NCBI RefSeq assembly: GCF_003234265.2 | Contig: NZ_CP126256.1 | Span: 1,860,001-1,924,000 of the forward strand | Direction: 5' to 3' | Origin: Curtobacterium sp. MCSS17_015 | GTDB lineage: Bacteria > Actinomycetota > Actinomycetes > Actinomycetales > Microbacteriaceae | DNA length: 64,000 nucleotides | Shown here: positions 44,186 through 53,887 of the stretch, one piece after another | Layout of the letters: every line of letters starts with the position of its first letter | How positions within the stretch are numbered: the first letter of the stretch is position 1 | Made by a program: the position numbers and the translations under genes | The notes under the pieces: generated by a model | The model's database searches: none | What the model was told of the DNA's origin: nothing | What the model saw: the letters and a program-made list of their open reading frames with translations, nothing else

Positions 44186-45222
44186 GTTCCGACTGGTGGG
44201 GCATCTTCTGGCTGTTCGTCCTGCTCGGGGGCAACGCGTTCTTCGTCGCCGCCGAGTTCGCCGTGATCTCGGCACGTCGCTCGCAGATCGAGCCCCGTGC
44301 CGAGCAGGGCTCCCGCGCCGCACAGATGACCCTGTGGGCGATGGAACACGCGACCCGCATGCTCGCGACCACGCAGCTCGGCATCACGGTGTGCTCGCTG
44401 CTCATCCTCAACGTCTCCGAGCCGGCCATCCACCACCTGCTCGAGGTCCCGCTGCACCTGACCGGGTGGAGCGCCGAGGTCATCGGCGTCGTGGCGTTCG
44501 TGTTCACGCTGCTGCTCGTGTCGTTCCTGCACGTCGTGTTCGGCGAGATGGTCCCGAAGAACATCTCCTTCTCGATGCCGGACCGTGCCGCACTGCTCCT
44601 CGTGCCGACGCTCTGGTACATCGGCCACGGCCTGCACTGGGTCGTCGTCGGCCTCAACGCGGTCGCGAACGGCGTCCTGCGGCTGTTCAAGGTCGAGCCC
44701 AAGGACGAGGCCGTCAGCGCCTACACCGTCGAGGAGGTCCAGACGATCGTCGAGCAGTCGCGACGTGAGGGCACCCTCGCCGACGACTCCGGCACGCTCC
44801 GGATGGCGTTCGAGTTCACGGAGAAGAAGGTCAAGGACGTCGCCGTGCCGATGTCCGGGCTCGTGACGCTGCACGAGGACGCCACCCCGGCGGACGTCGA
44901 GCGGATGGTGTCGCAGCGCGGGTTCTCGCGCTACGTCCTCGTCGACGACGCGGGCGACCCGACCGGGTACGTGCACGTCAAGGACGTCATCGACCTGCGG
45001 CCGGACGAGTTCGACGATCCGGTGCCGCCGAAGCGCATCCGGCAACTCATCTCGCTCTACACGGAGATGGACCTCGAGGACGCGCTCGCGACCATGCGCG
45101 GCGCCGGTCGTCACGTCGCGCGGGCGTTCGACGCCGAGGGCCGGACGACGGGCGTGCTGTTCCTCGAGGACATCCTCGAGGAGCTCATCGGCACCGTCGA
45201 GGACGCCACCCGGCGCCGCTGA
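44182..45222 (+). CDS. CNNM-type CBS-domain membrane protein without CorC_HlyC domain
   Basis: A 346-residue protein with the same DUF21 membrane domain ([20 protein letters not shown], the FAVISxRR motif; [20 protein letters not shown]) and a CBS pair ending [17 protein letters not shown]. It stops there, so the CorC_HlyC domain of its upstream neighbour is missing. The ATGA overlap means coupled translation, and the two probably form a heteromeric complex as in other Gram-positive tandem CNNM pairs. A 50-bp palindrome follows the stop by 10 bp. Confidence 0.9.
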   Translation: MSSDWWGIFWLFVLLGGNAFFVAAEFAVISARRSQIEPRAEQGSRAAQMTLWAMEHATRMLATTQLGITVCSLLILNVSEPAIHHLLEVPLHLTGWSAEVIGVVAFVFTLLLVSFLHVVFGEMVPKNISFSMPDRAALLLVPTLWYIGHGLHWVVVGLNAVANGVLRLFKVEPKDEAVSAYTVEEVQTIVEQSRREGTLADDSGTLRMAFEFTEKKVKDVAVPMSGLVTLHEDATPADVERMVSQRGFSRYVLVDDAGDPTGYVHVKDVIDLRPDEFDDPVPPKRIRQLISLYTEMDLEDALATMRGAGRHVARAFDAEGRTTGVLFLEDILEELIGTVEDATRRR

Positions 45223-45232
45223 CGCGACCCCG

Positions 45233-45282
45233 GGACGGACGGGAGGCCCGGTACCAGCTGGTACCGGGCCTCCCGTCCGTCC
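45233..45282. terminator. 50-bp perfect palindrome, bidirectional terminator
   Basis: Each 25-base arm is the exact reverse complement of the other with no spacer, centred between 45257 and 45258. Each arm contains one CGGGAGGCCCG copy (45240-45250 and, inverted, 45265-45275), and the centre is GGTACCAGCTGGTACC. It fills the space between the convergent CNNM and GuaB1 genes. Confidence 0.8.
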
Positions 45283-45297
45283 GTGGTGTGGCGCGCG

Positions 45298-46737
45298 TTA
45301 CCAGCTGACGGGGAGGGGCTTGCCCTCCTCGTACCCGGCGGCCGACTGGATGCCGACCAGCGCGCGGTCGGCGAACTCGGTGAGGCTCGTCGCGCCGGCG
45401 TACGTGGCGGAGCTGCGGAGACCGGTCGTGATCATGTCGAGCAGGTCCTCGACACTCGGGCGCTCCGGGTCGAGGTAGATGGTCGACGACGAGATGCCCT
45501 CGGCGAAGAGCGCCTTGCGGGCGCGCTCGTACGGGTCGAGGCGCTCGAACCGCTCCCGGACCGCCTTGGCCGACGCCATGCCCCAGCTCTCCTTGTACGC
45601 CCGACCGGCGTCGTCGCGGCGGAGGACGCCGGGTGCCTCGAGCGTGCCGGCGAACCACGAGCCGATCATCACGGCGGACGCACCGGCCGCCAGGGCGAGG
45701 GCCACGTCGCGCGGGTACCGGACGCCGCCGTCCGCCCACACGTGTGCGCCGAGGGAACGCGCCGCCGCCGCGGTCTCGAGCACGGCGGAGAACTGCGGGC
45801 GGCCGACGGCCGTCATCATGCGGGTGGTGCACATCGCGCCGGGGCCGACACCGACCTTGATGATCGACGCCCCCGCGGCGACCAGGTGCGCGACGGCGTC
45901 GGCGGTGACGACGTTGCCCGCGACGAGGGGGATGCCGAGTTGCAGGGCCGAGACGGCGCGGAGCGCACGGAGCATGCCCTCCTGGTGGCCGTGCGCGGTG
46001 TCGAGCACGAGCACGTCGACCCCGGCGTCGGCGAGGGCCGCGGCCTTCGCGGCGACGTCGCCGTTGATGCCCACGGCAGCCGCGACGCGGAGGCGCCCTG
46101 AGCCGTCGACCGCCGGCCGGTAGATGTCGGAGCGGATGGCGCTGGTCGGGCTCGTGGTGCCGACGACCTTGCCGTGCCGCATCACCGGGGCGAAGTCGAC
46201 GCCCGCCGCGGTGAGCACGTCGTACACGTGCCGCGGGGTGCCGGCGTCCTCCGCGTCGATCGCGACCGTCGCGCCGTGCAGCAGGTCGCCGAGGACGGCA
46301 TCCGCGCCGGCGGTGGCGAGGCGGGTCGCGGGCACGCAGCCGAGGTACTCCCCCGCCGCGTCGCGCACGACGATGCCGCGACCCTCGACGGGCAGGAGCT
46401 GCTCGAGCGCCTCGGCGACGGTCGCGTCGGCACCGAGGTCGATCGCGGAGTCGTACTCGACCGGCTGCGCCTTCACCCAGCGGATCGCCTCGGCGAGGTC
46501 CTGCAGGTGCATGTCCTGCGGCAGCACGCCCAGTCCACCGCGACGGGCGAGGGCCGCCGCGAGCCGCGGGCCCGTGACCGAGTTCATGTTCGCGCTGACG
46601 ACCGGGATGGTCGCGCCGGTGCCGTCGTTCGTCGCGAGGTCCACGTCGAAGCGGCTCGTCACGCTCGACCGACTCGGGACGAGGAAGACGTCGGAGTAGG
46701 TCAGGTCGTGGGTCGGCCGCGTCTCGTAGAACCTCAT
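45298..46737 (-). CDS. guaB1: GuaB1 family IMP dehydrogenase-related enzyme (GMP reductase-like)
   Basis: A 479-residue TIM-barrel enzyme of the IMPDH/GMP reductase family. The N-terminus LTYSDVFLVPSRS, barrel motif VLDTAHGHQEGM, the catalytic loop VGVGPGAMCTTRM with its Cys, and SADGG-like WADGGVRYPRDVALALAAGAS are present. A CBS pair is inserted at about residues 95-205. Actinobacterial GuaB1 proteins form a clade apart from true IMPDH, and mycobacterial members have been reported as GMP reductases. That assignment is from family knowledge. TACAGT lies 6 bp before the ATG with no ribosome binding site. Confidence 0.88.
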   Translation of the reverse strand: MRFYETRPTHDLTYSDVFLVPSRSSVTSRFDVDLATNDGTGATIPVVSANMNSVTGPRLAAALARRGGLGVLPQDMHLQDLAEAIRWVKAQPVEYDSAIDLGADATVAEALEQLLPVEGRGIVVRDAAGEYLGCVPATRLATAGADAVLGDLLHGATVAIDAEDAGTPRHVYDVLTAAGVDFAPVMRHGKVVGTTSPTSAIRSDIYRPAVDGSGRLRVAAAVGINGDVAAKAAALADAGVDVLVLDTAHGHQEGMLRALRAVSALQLGIPLVAGNVVTADAVAHLVAAGASIIKVGVGPGAMCTTRMMTAVGRPQFSAVLETAAAARSLGAHVWADGGVRYPRDVALALAAGASAVMIGSWFAGTLEAPGVLRRDDAGRAYKESWGMASAKAVRERFERLDPYERARKALFAEGISSSTIYLDPERPSVEDLLDMITTGLRSSATYAGATSLTEFADRALVGIQSAAGYEEGKPLPVSW

Positions 46738-46926
46738 GGGACAACTGTACGGCGGGTCGTGTGCGGGGCGGCCGGGCGGCCCCGTGGACCCGGCCGACAG
46801 GCCCGACTCGCCTGCCGTCTCCCACCTCACGGCCACGGAGGAGCGGCTAGGGTTGACGGCGTGCGGGACAGGGTTGCCCTGCACGACACACACGAGCATC
46901 AATCGACGGAGAGTGGGCGATCGGCT

Positions 46927-49900
46927 GTGTCGAGCCATCTGACCGGAACGGACGAGACCGCGGGCGAATTCGGGGCGAACGAGTGGCTGGTGGACGAGCT
47001 GTACGAGCAGTTCGTCGTGGACAAGAGCAGCGTGGACGAGGCCTGGTGGCCCGTCCTCGAGAGCTACCACCGGACGCAGGCGACCAGCACGGACGCCGAC
47101 GCAGCTGCTTCCGACTCGAGCACCCCGGCCGGTACCGACTCGAGCACCCCGGCTCCGGCGCAGGCCGCCGCCGCGCAGGACGCCCCCGCCGGTCAGCCCG
47201 CCGCCGTCTCGGGTCCCTCCTCCACGCAGCAGCCCGCCACCGGGGAGGCCAAGACCCCGCTCCAGGCCCGGACCACCTCACGCCAGCCGTCGCCGCAGCC
47301 GATCCCCGCCGAGGCGAACGACGCAGCCGACGAGCACGAGGAGACGCACGAGGACGTCGCCACCCCGCTGCGAGGCATGGCGAAGACCCTCGCGTCGAAC
47401 ATGGACGCGTCGCTGACCGTCCCGACCGCGACGAGCGTCCGGACCATCCCGGCGAAGCTGATGATCGACAACCGCATCGTCATCAACAACCACCTGCGGC
47501 GTGCCCGCGGCGGCAAGATCTCCTTCACGCACCTCATCGGCTGGGCCATGGTGCAGACGCTCAAGGAGTTCCCGAGCCAGAACGTCTCCTACGAGGAGCG
47601 TGACGGCAAGCCGTTCCTGGTGACCCCGGCGCACGTCAACCTCGGCATCGCGATCGACGTCCCGAAGAAGGACGGCACCCGGTCCCTGCTCGTCCCGAGC
47701 ATCAAGCGGGCCGAGACCCTGACGTTCGGGCAGTTCCTCTCCGTGTACGAGGACGTCGTCAAGCGCGCCCGGGACAACAAGCTGACCCCGTCGGATTTCC
47801 AGGGCACGACGATCTCCCTGACGAACCCGGGCGGCATCGGCACCGTCCACTCGGTCCCGCGCCTCACCAAGGGCCAGGGCTGCATCATCGGCGCCGGTGC
47901 GCTCGAGTACCCGGCGCAGTTCCAGGGCTCGGCGCCGAAGACCCTCGTCGAGCTCGGTGTCGGCAAGACGATCACGCTGACGAGCACCTACGACCACCGC
48001 GTCATCCAGGGCGCCGGCTCGGGCGAGTTCCTCAAGAAGGTGCACGAGCGCCTCATCGGCCAGCACGGCTTCTACGACGACATCTTCGCCGCGCTCCGGA
48101 TCCCGTACAAGCCGATCCAGTGGGCGAACGACATCAACGTCGACCTGGCGCACCGGGTGAACAAGACCGCGCGCGTGCAGGAGCTCATCAACAGCTACCG
48201 CGTCCGCGGGCACCTGATGGCGGACATCGACCCGCTCGAGTACCGGCAGCGCACGCACCCCGACCTCGAGATCGAGAGTCACGGGCTGACCTTCTGGGAC
48301 CTCGACCGCGAGTTCGTCACCGGTGGCCTCGCGGGCACGACGACCGCGCCGCTGCGCGACGTGCTCGGCATCCTCCGCGACGCCTACTGCCGCACCGTCG
48401 GCATCGAGTACATGCACATCCAGGACCCCGAGCAGCGTCGCTGGGTGCAGGAGCGCATCGAGGTCCCGTACTCGAAGCCGTCGAAGGACGAGCAGCTCCG
48501 TGTCCTCGGCAAGCTCAACGAGGCCGAGGCGTTCGAGACCTTCCTGCAGACGAAGTACGTCGGTCAGAAGCGCTTCTCGCTCGAGGGCGGCGAGTCGACG
48601 ATCGCGTTCCTCGACACGCTCATCCAGCACGCCGCCGGTGCCGGGCTGGACGAGGTCGCGATCGGCATGGCCCACCGCGGCCGTCTCAACGTGCTGACGA
48701 ACATCGCCGGCAAGACGTACGGCCAGATCTTCCGCGAGTTCGAGGGCACCCAGCTGCCGGGTACGGTCTCCGGGCAGGGCTCGGGCGACGTCAAGTACCA
48801 CGTCGGCACCGAGGGCGTGTTCCGCGCGTCCGACGGCTCCCGCATCCCGGTGACGATCGCCGCGAACCCCTCACACCTCGAGGCGGTGGACGGCGTGCTC
48901 GAGGGCATCGTCCGCGCCAAGCAGGACCGGAAGCCCGCCGGCACGTTCGGCACGCTCCCGGTGCTCGTGCACGGCGACGCCGCGATGGCGGGCCAGGGCG
49001 TCGTCGTCGAGACCCTGCAGATGTCGCAGCTGCGTGGCTACCGCACCGGCGGCACCGTGCACCTCGTCATCAACAACCAGGTCGGGTTCACCACGCCGCC
49101 GGAGTCCGCTCGCACGTCGGTGTACTCGACCGACGTGGCGAAGACGATCCAGGCGCCGGTCTTCCACGTGAACGGCGACGACCCGGAGGCCGTGGCCCGC
49201 GTCGCCGACCTGGCGTTCGCGTACCGCGAGGAGTTCCACCGCGACGTCGTCATCGACCTCGTCTGCTACCGCCGACGCGGCCACAACGAGGGCGACGACC
49301 CCTCGATGACGCAGCCGCTCATGTACAACCTCATCGAGGCGAAGCGCTCCGTCCGCACCCTGTACACCGAGGCCCTCGTCGGCCGTGGTGACATCACGCA
49401 GCAGGAGTACGACGACGCGCACCGCGACTTCCAGGACCGCCTGGAGCGAGCCTTCGCCGAGACGCACGAGGCGCAGACCGGCACGATGCCGGCGGTGGGT
49501 GACTCCGGAGCCGTGAACGGGCTCGAGCGGCCCACCGCGCAGCGCGACGACTCCGAGCTCGAGGTGCACGACACCGCCGTCTCGCAGGAACTCGTCGAAC
49601 TCATCGGGGACGCGCACGGCAACCCGCCGTCGGGCTTCTCCATCCACCCGAAGCTGCAGCAGCTCCTCACCAAGCGCCGCGAGATGACCCGAGCGGGCGG
49701 GATCGACTGGGCGATGGCCGAGCTGATGGCCATCGGCTCGATCCTGACGGAGGGCAAGCCGGTCCGACTCGCCGGGCAGGACGCCCGCCGCGGCACCTTC
49801 GTGCAGCGCCAAGCGGTGTTCCACGACCGGACGAACGGCCAGGAGTGGCTGCCGCTCGCCAACCTGACCGAGGACCAGGCACGCTTCTTCATCTACGACT

Positions 49901-50736
49901 CGCTGCTCAGCGAGTACGCGGCGATGGCGTTCGAGTACGGCTACTCGGTCGAGCGACCTGAAGCACTCGTGCTCTGGGAGGCGCAGTTCGGCGACTTCGC
50001 CAACGGCGCCCAGACCGTGATCGACGAGTTCATCTCGTCCGCCGAGCAGAAGTGGGGCCAGCGCTCGGGCCTGGTGCTGCTGCTCCCCCACGGTTACGAG
50101 GGCCAGGGACCGGACCACTCCTCCGGTCGCATCGAGCGGTACCTGCAGCTCTGCGCGCAGGACAACATGGTGGTCGCCCGCCCGTCGACCCCGGCGTCGT
50201 ACTTCCACCTGCTCCGTCGTCAGGCGTGGGCGAAGCCGCAGAAGCCGCTCATCGTCTTCTCGCCGAAGGCGATGCTCCGCCTGCGCCAGGCGACGAGCGC
50301 GGTCGCCGACTTCACCTCGGGGACGTTCGAGGAGGTCCTGGACGACGACCGTCTGCAGGCGAACGGCGTCGACCGCGGGTCGGTGCGCCGGGTCGTGCTG
50401 CACTCGGGCAAGATCCACCACGACCTGCGGGCCGAGGCGGAGAAGCGCGGCGTCACCGACGTGGCACTCGTCCGGCTCGAGCAGCTCGCGCCGCTCCCGC
50501 TCGACCGGATCCTCGAGGTCCTGTCGGGCTACCCGCAGGCCGAGGTCGTGTTCGCGCAGGAGGAGCCCGAGAACCAGGGAGCCTGGCCGTTCGTGTGCAT
50601 GAACCTCTCGCCGCACCTGGACGGTCGACCGCTGTCGGTCGCCGCCCGCACGGCGAGTGCGGCCCCGGCGACGGGATCGTCCAAGCGCAGCGCCCAGGAG
50701 GCCGCCGACGTCATCGACCGCGCGTTGAGCGCTTGA
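46927..50736 (+). CDS. kgd: Multifunctional 2-oxoglutarate dehydrogenase/succinyltransferase (Kgd/OdhA)
   Basis: A fused E2-E1 enzyme of the TCA cycle, 1,269 residues. Order: short E1 N-terminal motif (NEWLVDELYEQFVVDKSSVD), an Ala/Pro/Ser/Thr-rich linker (about 55-135), the E2 succinyltransferase core with TYDHRVIQGAGSGEFL (catalytic His near 358), and the ThDP-dependent E1 domain with IGMAHRGRLNVL and the transketolase-like C-terminal half (LLLPHGYEGQGPDHSS). There is no lipoyl domain; as in Corynebacterium, lipoyl groups would come from the pyruvate dehydrogenase E2. GTG at 46927 gives the usual N-terminus. However, TAGGGT at 46848-46853 lies 7 bp before an in-frame GTG at 46861, so a leaderless form 22 residues longer is possible. 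Confidence 0.95.
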   Translation: MSSHLTGTDETAGEFGANEWLVDELYEQFVVDKSSVDEAWWPVLESYHRTQATSTDADAAASDSSTPAGTDSSTPAPAQAAAAQDAPAGQPAAVSGPSSTQQPATGEAKTPLQARTTSRQPSPQPIPAEANDAADEHEETHEDVATPLRGMAKTLASNMDASLTVPTATSVRTIPAKLMIDNRIVINNHLRRARGGKISFTHLIGWAMVQTLKEFPSQNVSYEERDGKPFLVTPAHVNLGIAIDVPKKDGTRSLLVPSIKRAETLTFGQFLSVYEDVVKRARDNKLTPSDFQGTTISLTNPGGIGTVHSVPRLTKGQGCIIGAGALEYPAQFQGSAPKTLVELGVGKTITLTSTYDHRVIQGAGSGEFLKKVHERLIGQHGFYDDIFAALRIPYKPIQWANDINVDLAHRVNKTARVQELINSYRVRGHLMADIDPLEYRQRTHPDLEIESHGLTFWDLDREFVTGGLAGTTTAPLRDVLGILRDAYCRTVGIEYMHIQDPEQRRWVQERIEVPYSKPSKDEQLRVLGKLNEAEAFETFLQTKYVGQKRFSLEGGESTIAFLDTLIQHAAGAGLDEVAIGMAHRGRLNVLTNIAGKTYGQIFREFEGTQLPGTVSGQGSGDVKYHVGTEGVFRASDGSRIPVTIAANPSHLEAVDGVLEGIVRAKQDRKPAGTFGTLPVLVHGDAAMAGQGVVVETLQMSQLRGYRTGGTVHLVINNQVGFTTPPESARTSVYSTDVAKTIQAPVFHVNGDDPEAVARVADLAFAYREEFHRDVVIDLVCYRRRGHNEGDDPSMTQPLMYNLIEAKRSVRTLYTEALVGRGDITQQEYDDAHRDFQDRLERAFAETHEAQTGTMPAVGDSGAVNGLERPTAQRDDSELEVHDTAVSQELVELIGDAHGNPPSGFSIHPKLQQLLTKRREMTRAGGIDWAMAELMAIGSILTEGKPVRLAGQDARRGTFVQRQAVFHDRTNGQEWLPLANLTEDQARFFIYDSLLSEYAAMAFEYGYSVERPEALVLWEAQFGDFANGAQTVIDEFISSAEQKWGQRSGLVLLLPHGYEGQGPDHSSGRIERYLQLCAQDNMVVARPSTPASYFHLLRRQAWAKPQKPLIVFSPKAMLRLRQATSAVADFTSGTFEEVLDDDRLQANGVDRGSVRRVVLHSGKIHHDLRAEAEKRGVTDVALVRLEQLAPLPLDRILEVLSGYPQAEVVFAQEEPENQGAWPFVCMNLSPHLDGRPLSVAARTASAAPATGSSKRSAQEAADVIDRALSA

Positions 50737-50761
50737 GCGCGTCGGCCTGAGCCGACCAGGA

Positions 50762-50804
50762 AGCGCCTCGTGCAGAAGTCCGATGGACTCCAGCACGAGG
50801 CGCT
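50762..50804. terminator. Hairpin terminator between kgd and the acetyltransferase gene
   Basis: A 12-bp perfect stem AGCGCCTCGTGC/GCACGAGGCGCT encloses a second small hairpin (AGTCC-GAT-GGACT). It lies 25 bp after kgd and 31 bp from the convergent acetyltransferase stop, so it can serve both. Confidence 0.75.
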
Positions 50805-50835
50805 CCGACGTTCGCGAGGGATGCAACAGCGTTCG

Positions 50836-51273
50836 CTAGACCAACCTCGTGTAGCGGACTCCGGCCTCGTGGTAGCCGCGGCGCTGGTAGAAGCGGTGCG
50901 CGTTGTCGGTCGCCGCGGCACTGACGGCGGACAGTCGGCGTGCGCCCTGCTCGGCCGCCCACGTCTCGAAGGTGCCGAGGAGCGCGGAACCGGTGCCGTG
51001 CCTCCTGGCCGTGGGGTCGACGACCAGCAGCAGGAGCTGCGCGGTCGGCTCGTCACCGGCGTAGGTCCACGTGACCTGCGCTCCGGCGACCGCGATCGGT
51101 CGACCGTCGTCACCGCGGACGACCCAGGTGCGGTGCCCCGCCTCGGACGTGAGGCGCTCGAGCCGCGACCGCATGGCGTCGGGCTCGACCTGGTGACCGA
51201 GCAGGCGCATCAGGTCGGTCACCGCGGCGACGTCGGGTTCGGTCCAGGTGCTGATCGGCTCGGCGTCGGTCAT
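50836..51273 (-). CDS. GNAT N-acetyltransferase
   Basis: A compact 145-residue GCN5-related acetyltransferase. The acetyl-CoA binding stretch is LLLLVVDPTARRHGTGSALLGTFE near residues 80-105, with the C-terminal DNAHRFYQRRGYHEAGVRYTRLV typical of single-domain members. The substrate is unknown. TAGGGT lies 6 bp before the ATG and there is no ribosome binding site, so the mRNA is probably leaderless. It shares a bidirectional hairpin terminator with kgd. Confidence 0.87.
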   Translation of the reverse strand: MTDAEPISTWTEPDVAAVTDLMRLLGHQVEPDAMRSRLERLTSEAGHRTWVVRGDDGRPIAVAGAQVTWTYAGDEPTAQLLLLVVDPTARRHGTGSALLGTFETWAAEQGARRLSAVSAAATDNAHRFYQRRGYHEAGVRYTRLV

Positions 51274-51333
51274 GCCCGCACCCTACCCGCTCGCGACGGC
51301 GCCACCGTGTGGTGTGACGCGGCCGGGGTCGGG

Positions 51334-51576
51334 TCAGTGGGTCGACTGCACCGCACGGAGTCGAGCGAGGACCTCGTCACGGAGCCGCTCCGGCGCGGTC
51401 TCCTGGCACGCGCGCTTGACGGTCTCCATGAGCACCACGCCGACACGGTGCTCCGTGAGGCAGTCCTCACACCCGTCCATGTGCTCGCGGATGTCCGCGG
51501 CGTCCTCGTGACGGAGCTCGTCGTGGAGGAACTCCTCGAGCTCCGCCTTCGCCTTCGAGCAGTCGCACCCGCTCAT
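51334..51576 (-). CDS. rsrA: Zinc-containing anti-sigma factor, RsrA/RshA-like
   Basis: An 80-residue ZAS-family protein with the defining HxxxCxxC at residues 32-39 ([10 protein letters not shown]), plus N-terminal Cys 4 and Cys 6 and a later Cys near 57. Family members hold the SigR/SigH-type sigma factor while reduced and zinc-bound, and release it when disulfide stress oxidises the cysteines. The ATG overlaps the sigma-factor stop by 4 bp, so the pair is made together. Confidence 0.92.
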   Translation of the reverse strand: MSGCDCSKAKAELEEFLHDELRHEDAADIREHMDGCEDCLTEHRVGVVLMETVKRACQETAPERLRDEVLARLRAVQSTH

Positions 51577-52355
51577 CGTGCGTCCTTCCGGGTCGAGCGG
51601 GAACCGGCCGTCGTGGCCGCCCGCGTGCCTGCACCTCGGCCTCGTCCGCGCATCGTCGCCGTCGACGCTGCGTCCGGGACGACACCGGTCTCGCGTGCGT
51701 GGTCCGCCAGCAGTCCGCGCAGGAGCCGGCGCCCACGGTGGAGGCGGCTCATGACCGTCCCCACGGGGGTCTTCATGATGTCGGCGATCTCCTGGTAGGA
51801 GAACCCTTCGACATCGGCGAAGTAGACAGCCATGCGGAAGTCCTCCGGGATGGCCTGCAGCGCGTCCTTCACGGCGGAGGACGGCAGGTGGTCGATGGCG
51901 TCCGCCTCGGCGGACCGCGCCGAGATCGACTGCGTCACGCTCTCCGCGCCGCCCAGCTGCCAGTCCTCGAGCTCGTCGATCGTGCCCTGGTACGGGTTCC
52001 GCTGGTTCTTGCGGTACGTGTTGATGAACGTGTTGGTGAGGATCCGGTAGAGCCACGCCTTGAGGTTCGTGCCCTGGCGGAACTGTCGGAAGGCGGCGAA
52101 CGCCTTGACGAAGGTCTCCTGCACGAGGTCGGACGCATCGGCGGGGTTGCGGGTCATCCGCATGGCGGCGCCGTAGAGCTGGTCCATGAACGGCAGCGCC
52201 TGGTCCTCGAACAACCGGCGCAGCTCGTGCTCCGACACCGTCTTCGCGTCGACGGGTTCGTCGTCGACGAGTTCCTCGTCCTCGACGGCGTCGAGCTGCG
52301 CCTCGGTCTCCTCGACCAGGTCGTCCGGTGCGTGCTGCGGTTCGTCGGTCGTCAT
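51573..52355 (-). CDS. sigR: ECF sigma factor, SigR/SigH (RpoE)-like
   Basis: A 260-residue group IV sigma factor of the thiol-stress class. An acidic N-terminal extension of about 40 residues precedes region 2 ([44 protein letters not shown]). Region 4 is [36 protein letters not shown]. The C-terminal 35 residues are Arg/Thr-rich. TAGACT lies 8 bp before the ATG. I found no SigR-type GGAAT/GTT promoter in the 152 bp upstream, so autoregulation is not evident here. The order with aroA and rsgA matches the sigH region of mycobacteria. Confidence 0.92.
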   Translation of the reverse strand: MTTDEPQHAPDDLVEETEAQLDAVEDEELVDDEPVDAKTVSEHELRRLFEDQALPFMDQLYGAAMRMTRNPADASDLVQETFVKAFAAFRQFRQGTNLKAWLYRILTNTFINTYRKNQRNPYQGTIDELEDWQLGGAESVTQSISARSAEADAIDHLPSSAVKDALQAIPEDFRMAVYFADVEGFSYQEIADIMKTPVGTVMSRLHRGRRLLRGLLADHARETGVVPDAASTATMRGRGRGAGTRAATTAGSRSTRKDAR

Positions 52356-52507
52356 CGCCCGCCAGTCTAGGCGGACGCGGATGTCCGGGCCCTGCGGCTC
52401 GGCCAGCGTCGTGACGGCCGACGGCAGCAGGTCCGCGGCGGCCGGTCGTGACGGTGCGAGTGCGATCACCGTGCTCCTCCCGATGGGTTCAGTAGTGTGG
52501 TGAACCG

Positions 52508-53887
52508 ATGGCAGCCACGACGCATTCCCGCCCCTGGACCGCCCCCGTCGCGCCGGGCCCGCTCGCCGGGGACGTCGCCCTGCCCGGGTCGAAGTCGCTG
52601 ACGAACCGTGAGCTCGTCCTCGCGGCCCTCGCGGACGGCCCCTCCACCATCCGGCTGCCCCTGCACTCACGGGACTCCGCACTCATGTCGACGGCGCTCC
52701 GACAGCTCGGCGTCGGCATCGACGAGGTCGATCCGGCCGCGGGCGACCCGGCGAACCCGTACGGTCCGGACCTCCGGGTGACCCCCGCTGCCCTGCACGG
52801 CGGCGTGCGCGTGGACTGCGGCCTCGCGGGCACGGTCATGCGCTTCCTGCCGCCCCTCGCAGCCCTGGCCGAGGGGCCCGTCACGATCGACGGCGACCCC
52901 TACGCCCGCAAGCGCCCGATGGCGGCGATCATCCGAGCGCTCGTGGACCTCGGCGTCGACGTCACCGACGACGGTGCGGGCGCGATGCCCTTCACGTTCG
53001 TCGGCTCCGGCTCGGTCCGCGGCGGCACGCTCGACATCGACGCCTCGGCATCGTCCCAGTTCGTCTCCGGCCTGCTGCTGTCCGCACCGCGCTTCGACGA
53101 GGGCCTGCACCTCCGCCACGTCGGCGAGCGCCTGCCGAGCATGCCGCACATCGCGATGACGATCGACGTCCTGCGCGCCCGTGGTGTCCGGGTCGACGAG
53201 CCGACGGTCGGTGAGTGGGTCGTGCACCCCGGTCCGATCGCGGCGCGTGACGTGACGATCGAGCCCGACCTCTCGAACGCGGCTCCCTTCGCGGTCGCCG
53301 CGCTCGTGGCCGGGGGGACGGTCCGGATCCGGACGTGGCCGACCGAGACGACCCAGGTCGGCGCCGACCTCGAGACGCTCCTGCCGCTGTGGGGCGCGAC
53401 CGTGACGCGCCACGGTGCGGACCTGGTGTTCGACGGCGGCGTCGGCGTCCGCGGTGGGGCCTCCCTGCCGGGTGTGGAGCTGGACCTGACCCGCGGCGGC
53501 GAACTCGCCCCGGCACTCGTCGCGCTGGCGGCCTTGGCCGACGGCCCGAGCGAGGTCTCCGGCATCGGGCACCTCCGCGGGCACGAGACGGACCGACTCG
53601 CGGCGCTCGCCGCGGACGTCAACGGCCTCGGAGGCGCGGTGACGGAACGCGAGGACGGCCTCCGGATCGAGCCGGCACCGCTGTCGGGCGGCGCCTGGGC
53701 CGCCTACGAGGACCACCGCATGGCCACCGCCGGCGCCGTCGTCGGGCTCGTGACCGACGGGGTGTCGGTCGATGACATCGGCTCCACCGCGAAGACGCTG
53801 CCGCAGTTCCCCGAGCTGTGGGCCGGACTGGTCGCGACCGCCGGGACGAGCGGCGTCACCACCACGGGACAGGGAGGACCGGCATGA
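52508..53887 (+). CDS. aroA: 3-phosphoshikimate 1-carboxyvinyltransferase (EPSP synthase)
   Basis: A 459-residue enzyme joining shikimate-3-phosphate and PEP in the chorismate pathway for aromatic amino acids. Conserved motifs are [20 protein letters not shown] near residue 27, [13 protein letters not shown] near 100 and [12 protein letters not shown] near the C-terminus, covering both lobes. TAGTGT lies 9 bp before the ATG with no ribosome binding site. It overlaps the rsgA start by 4 bp and is divergent from sigR. Confidence 0.95.
   Translation: MAATTHSRPWTAPVAPGPLAGDVALPGSKSLTNRELVLAALADGPSTIRLPLHSRDSALMSTALRQLGVGIDEVDPAAGDPANPYGPDLRVTPAALHGGVRVDCGLAGTVMRFLPPLAALAEGPVTIDGDPYARKRPMAAIIRALVDLGVDVTDDGAGAMPFTFVGSGSVRGGTLDIDASASSQFVSGLLLSAPRFDEGLHLRHVGERLPSMPHIAMTIDVLRARGVRVDEPTVGEWVVHPGPIAARDVTIEPDLSNAAPFAVAALVAGGTVRIRTWPTETTQVGADLETLLPLWGATVTRHGADLVFDGGVGVRGGASLPGVELDLTRGGELAPALVALAALADGPSEVSGIGHLRGHETDRLAALAADVNGLGGAVTEREDGLRIEPAPLSGGAWAAYEDHRMATAGAVVGLVTDGVSVDDIGSTAKTLPQFPELWAGLVATAGTSGVTTTGQGGPA

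Noticed and set aside
52356..52507. SigR-type GGAAT-N-GTT autoregulatory promoter upstream of sigR
   Set aside because: No such pair with proper spacing is present; TAGACT near the start looks like a housekeeping -10.
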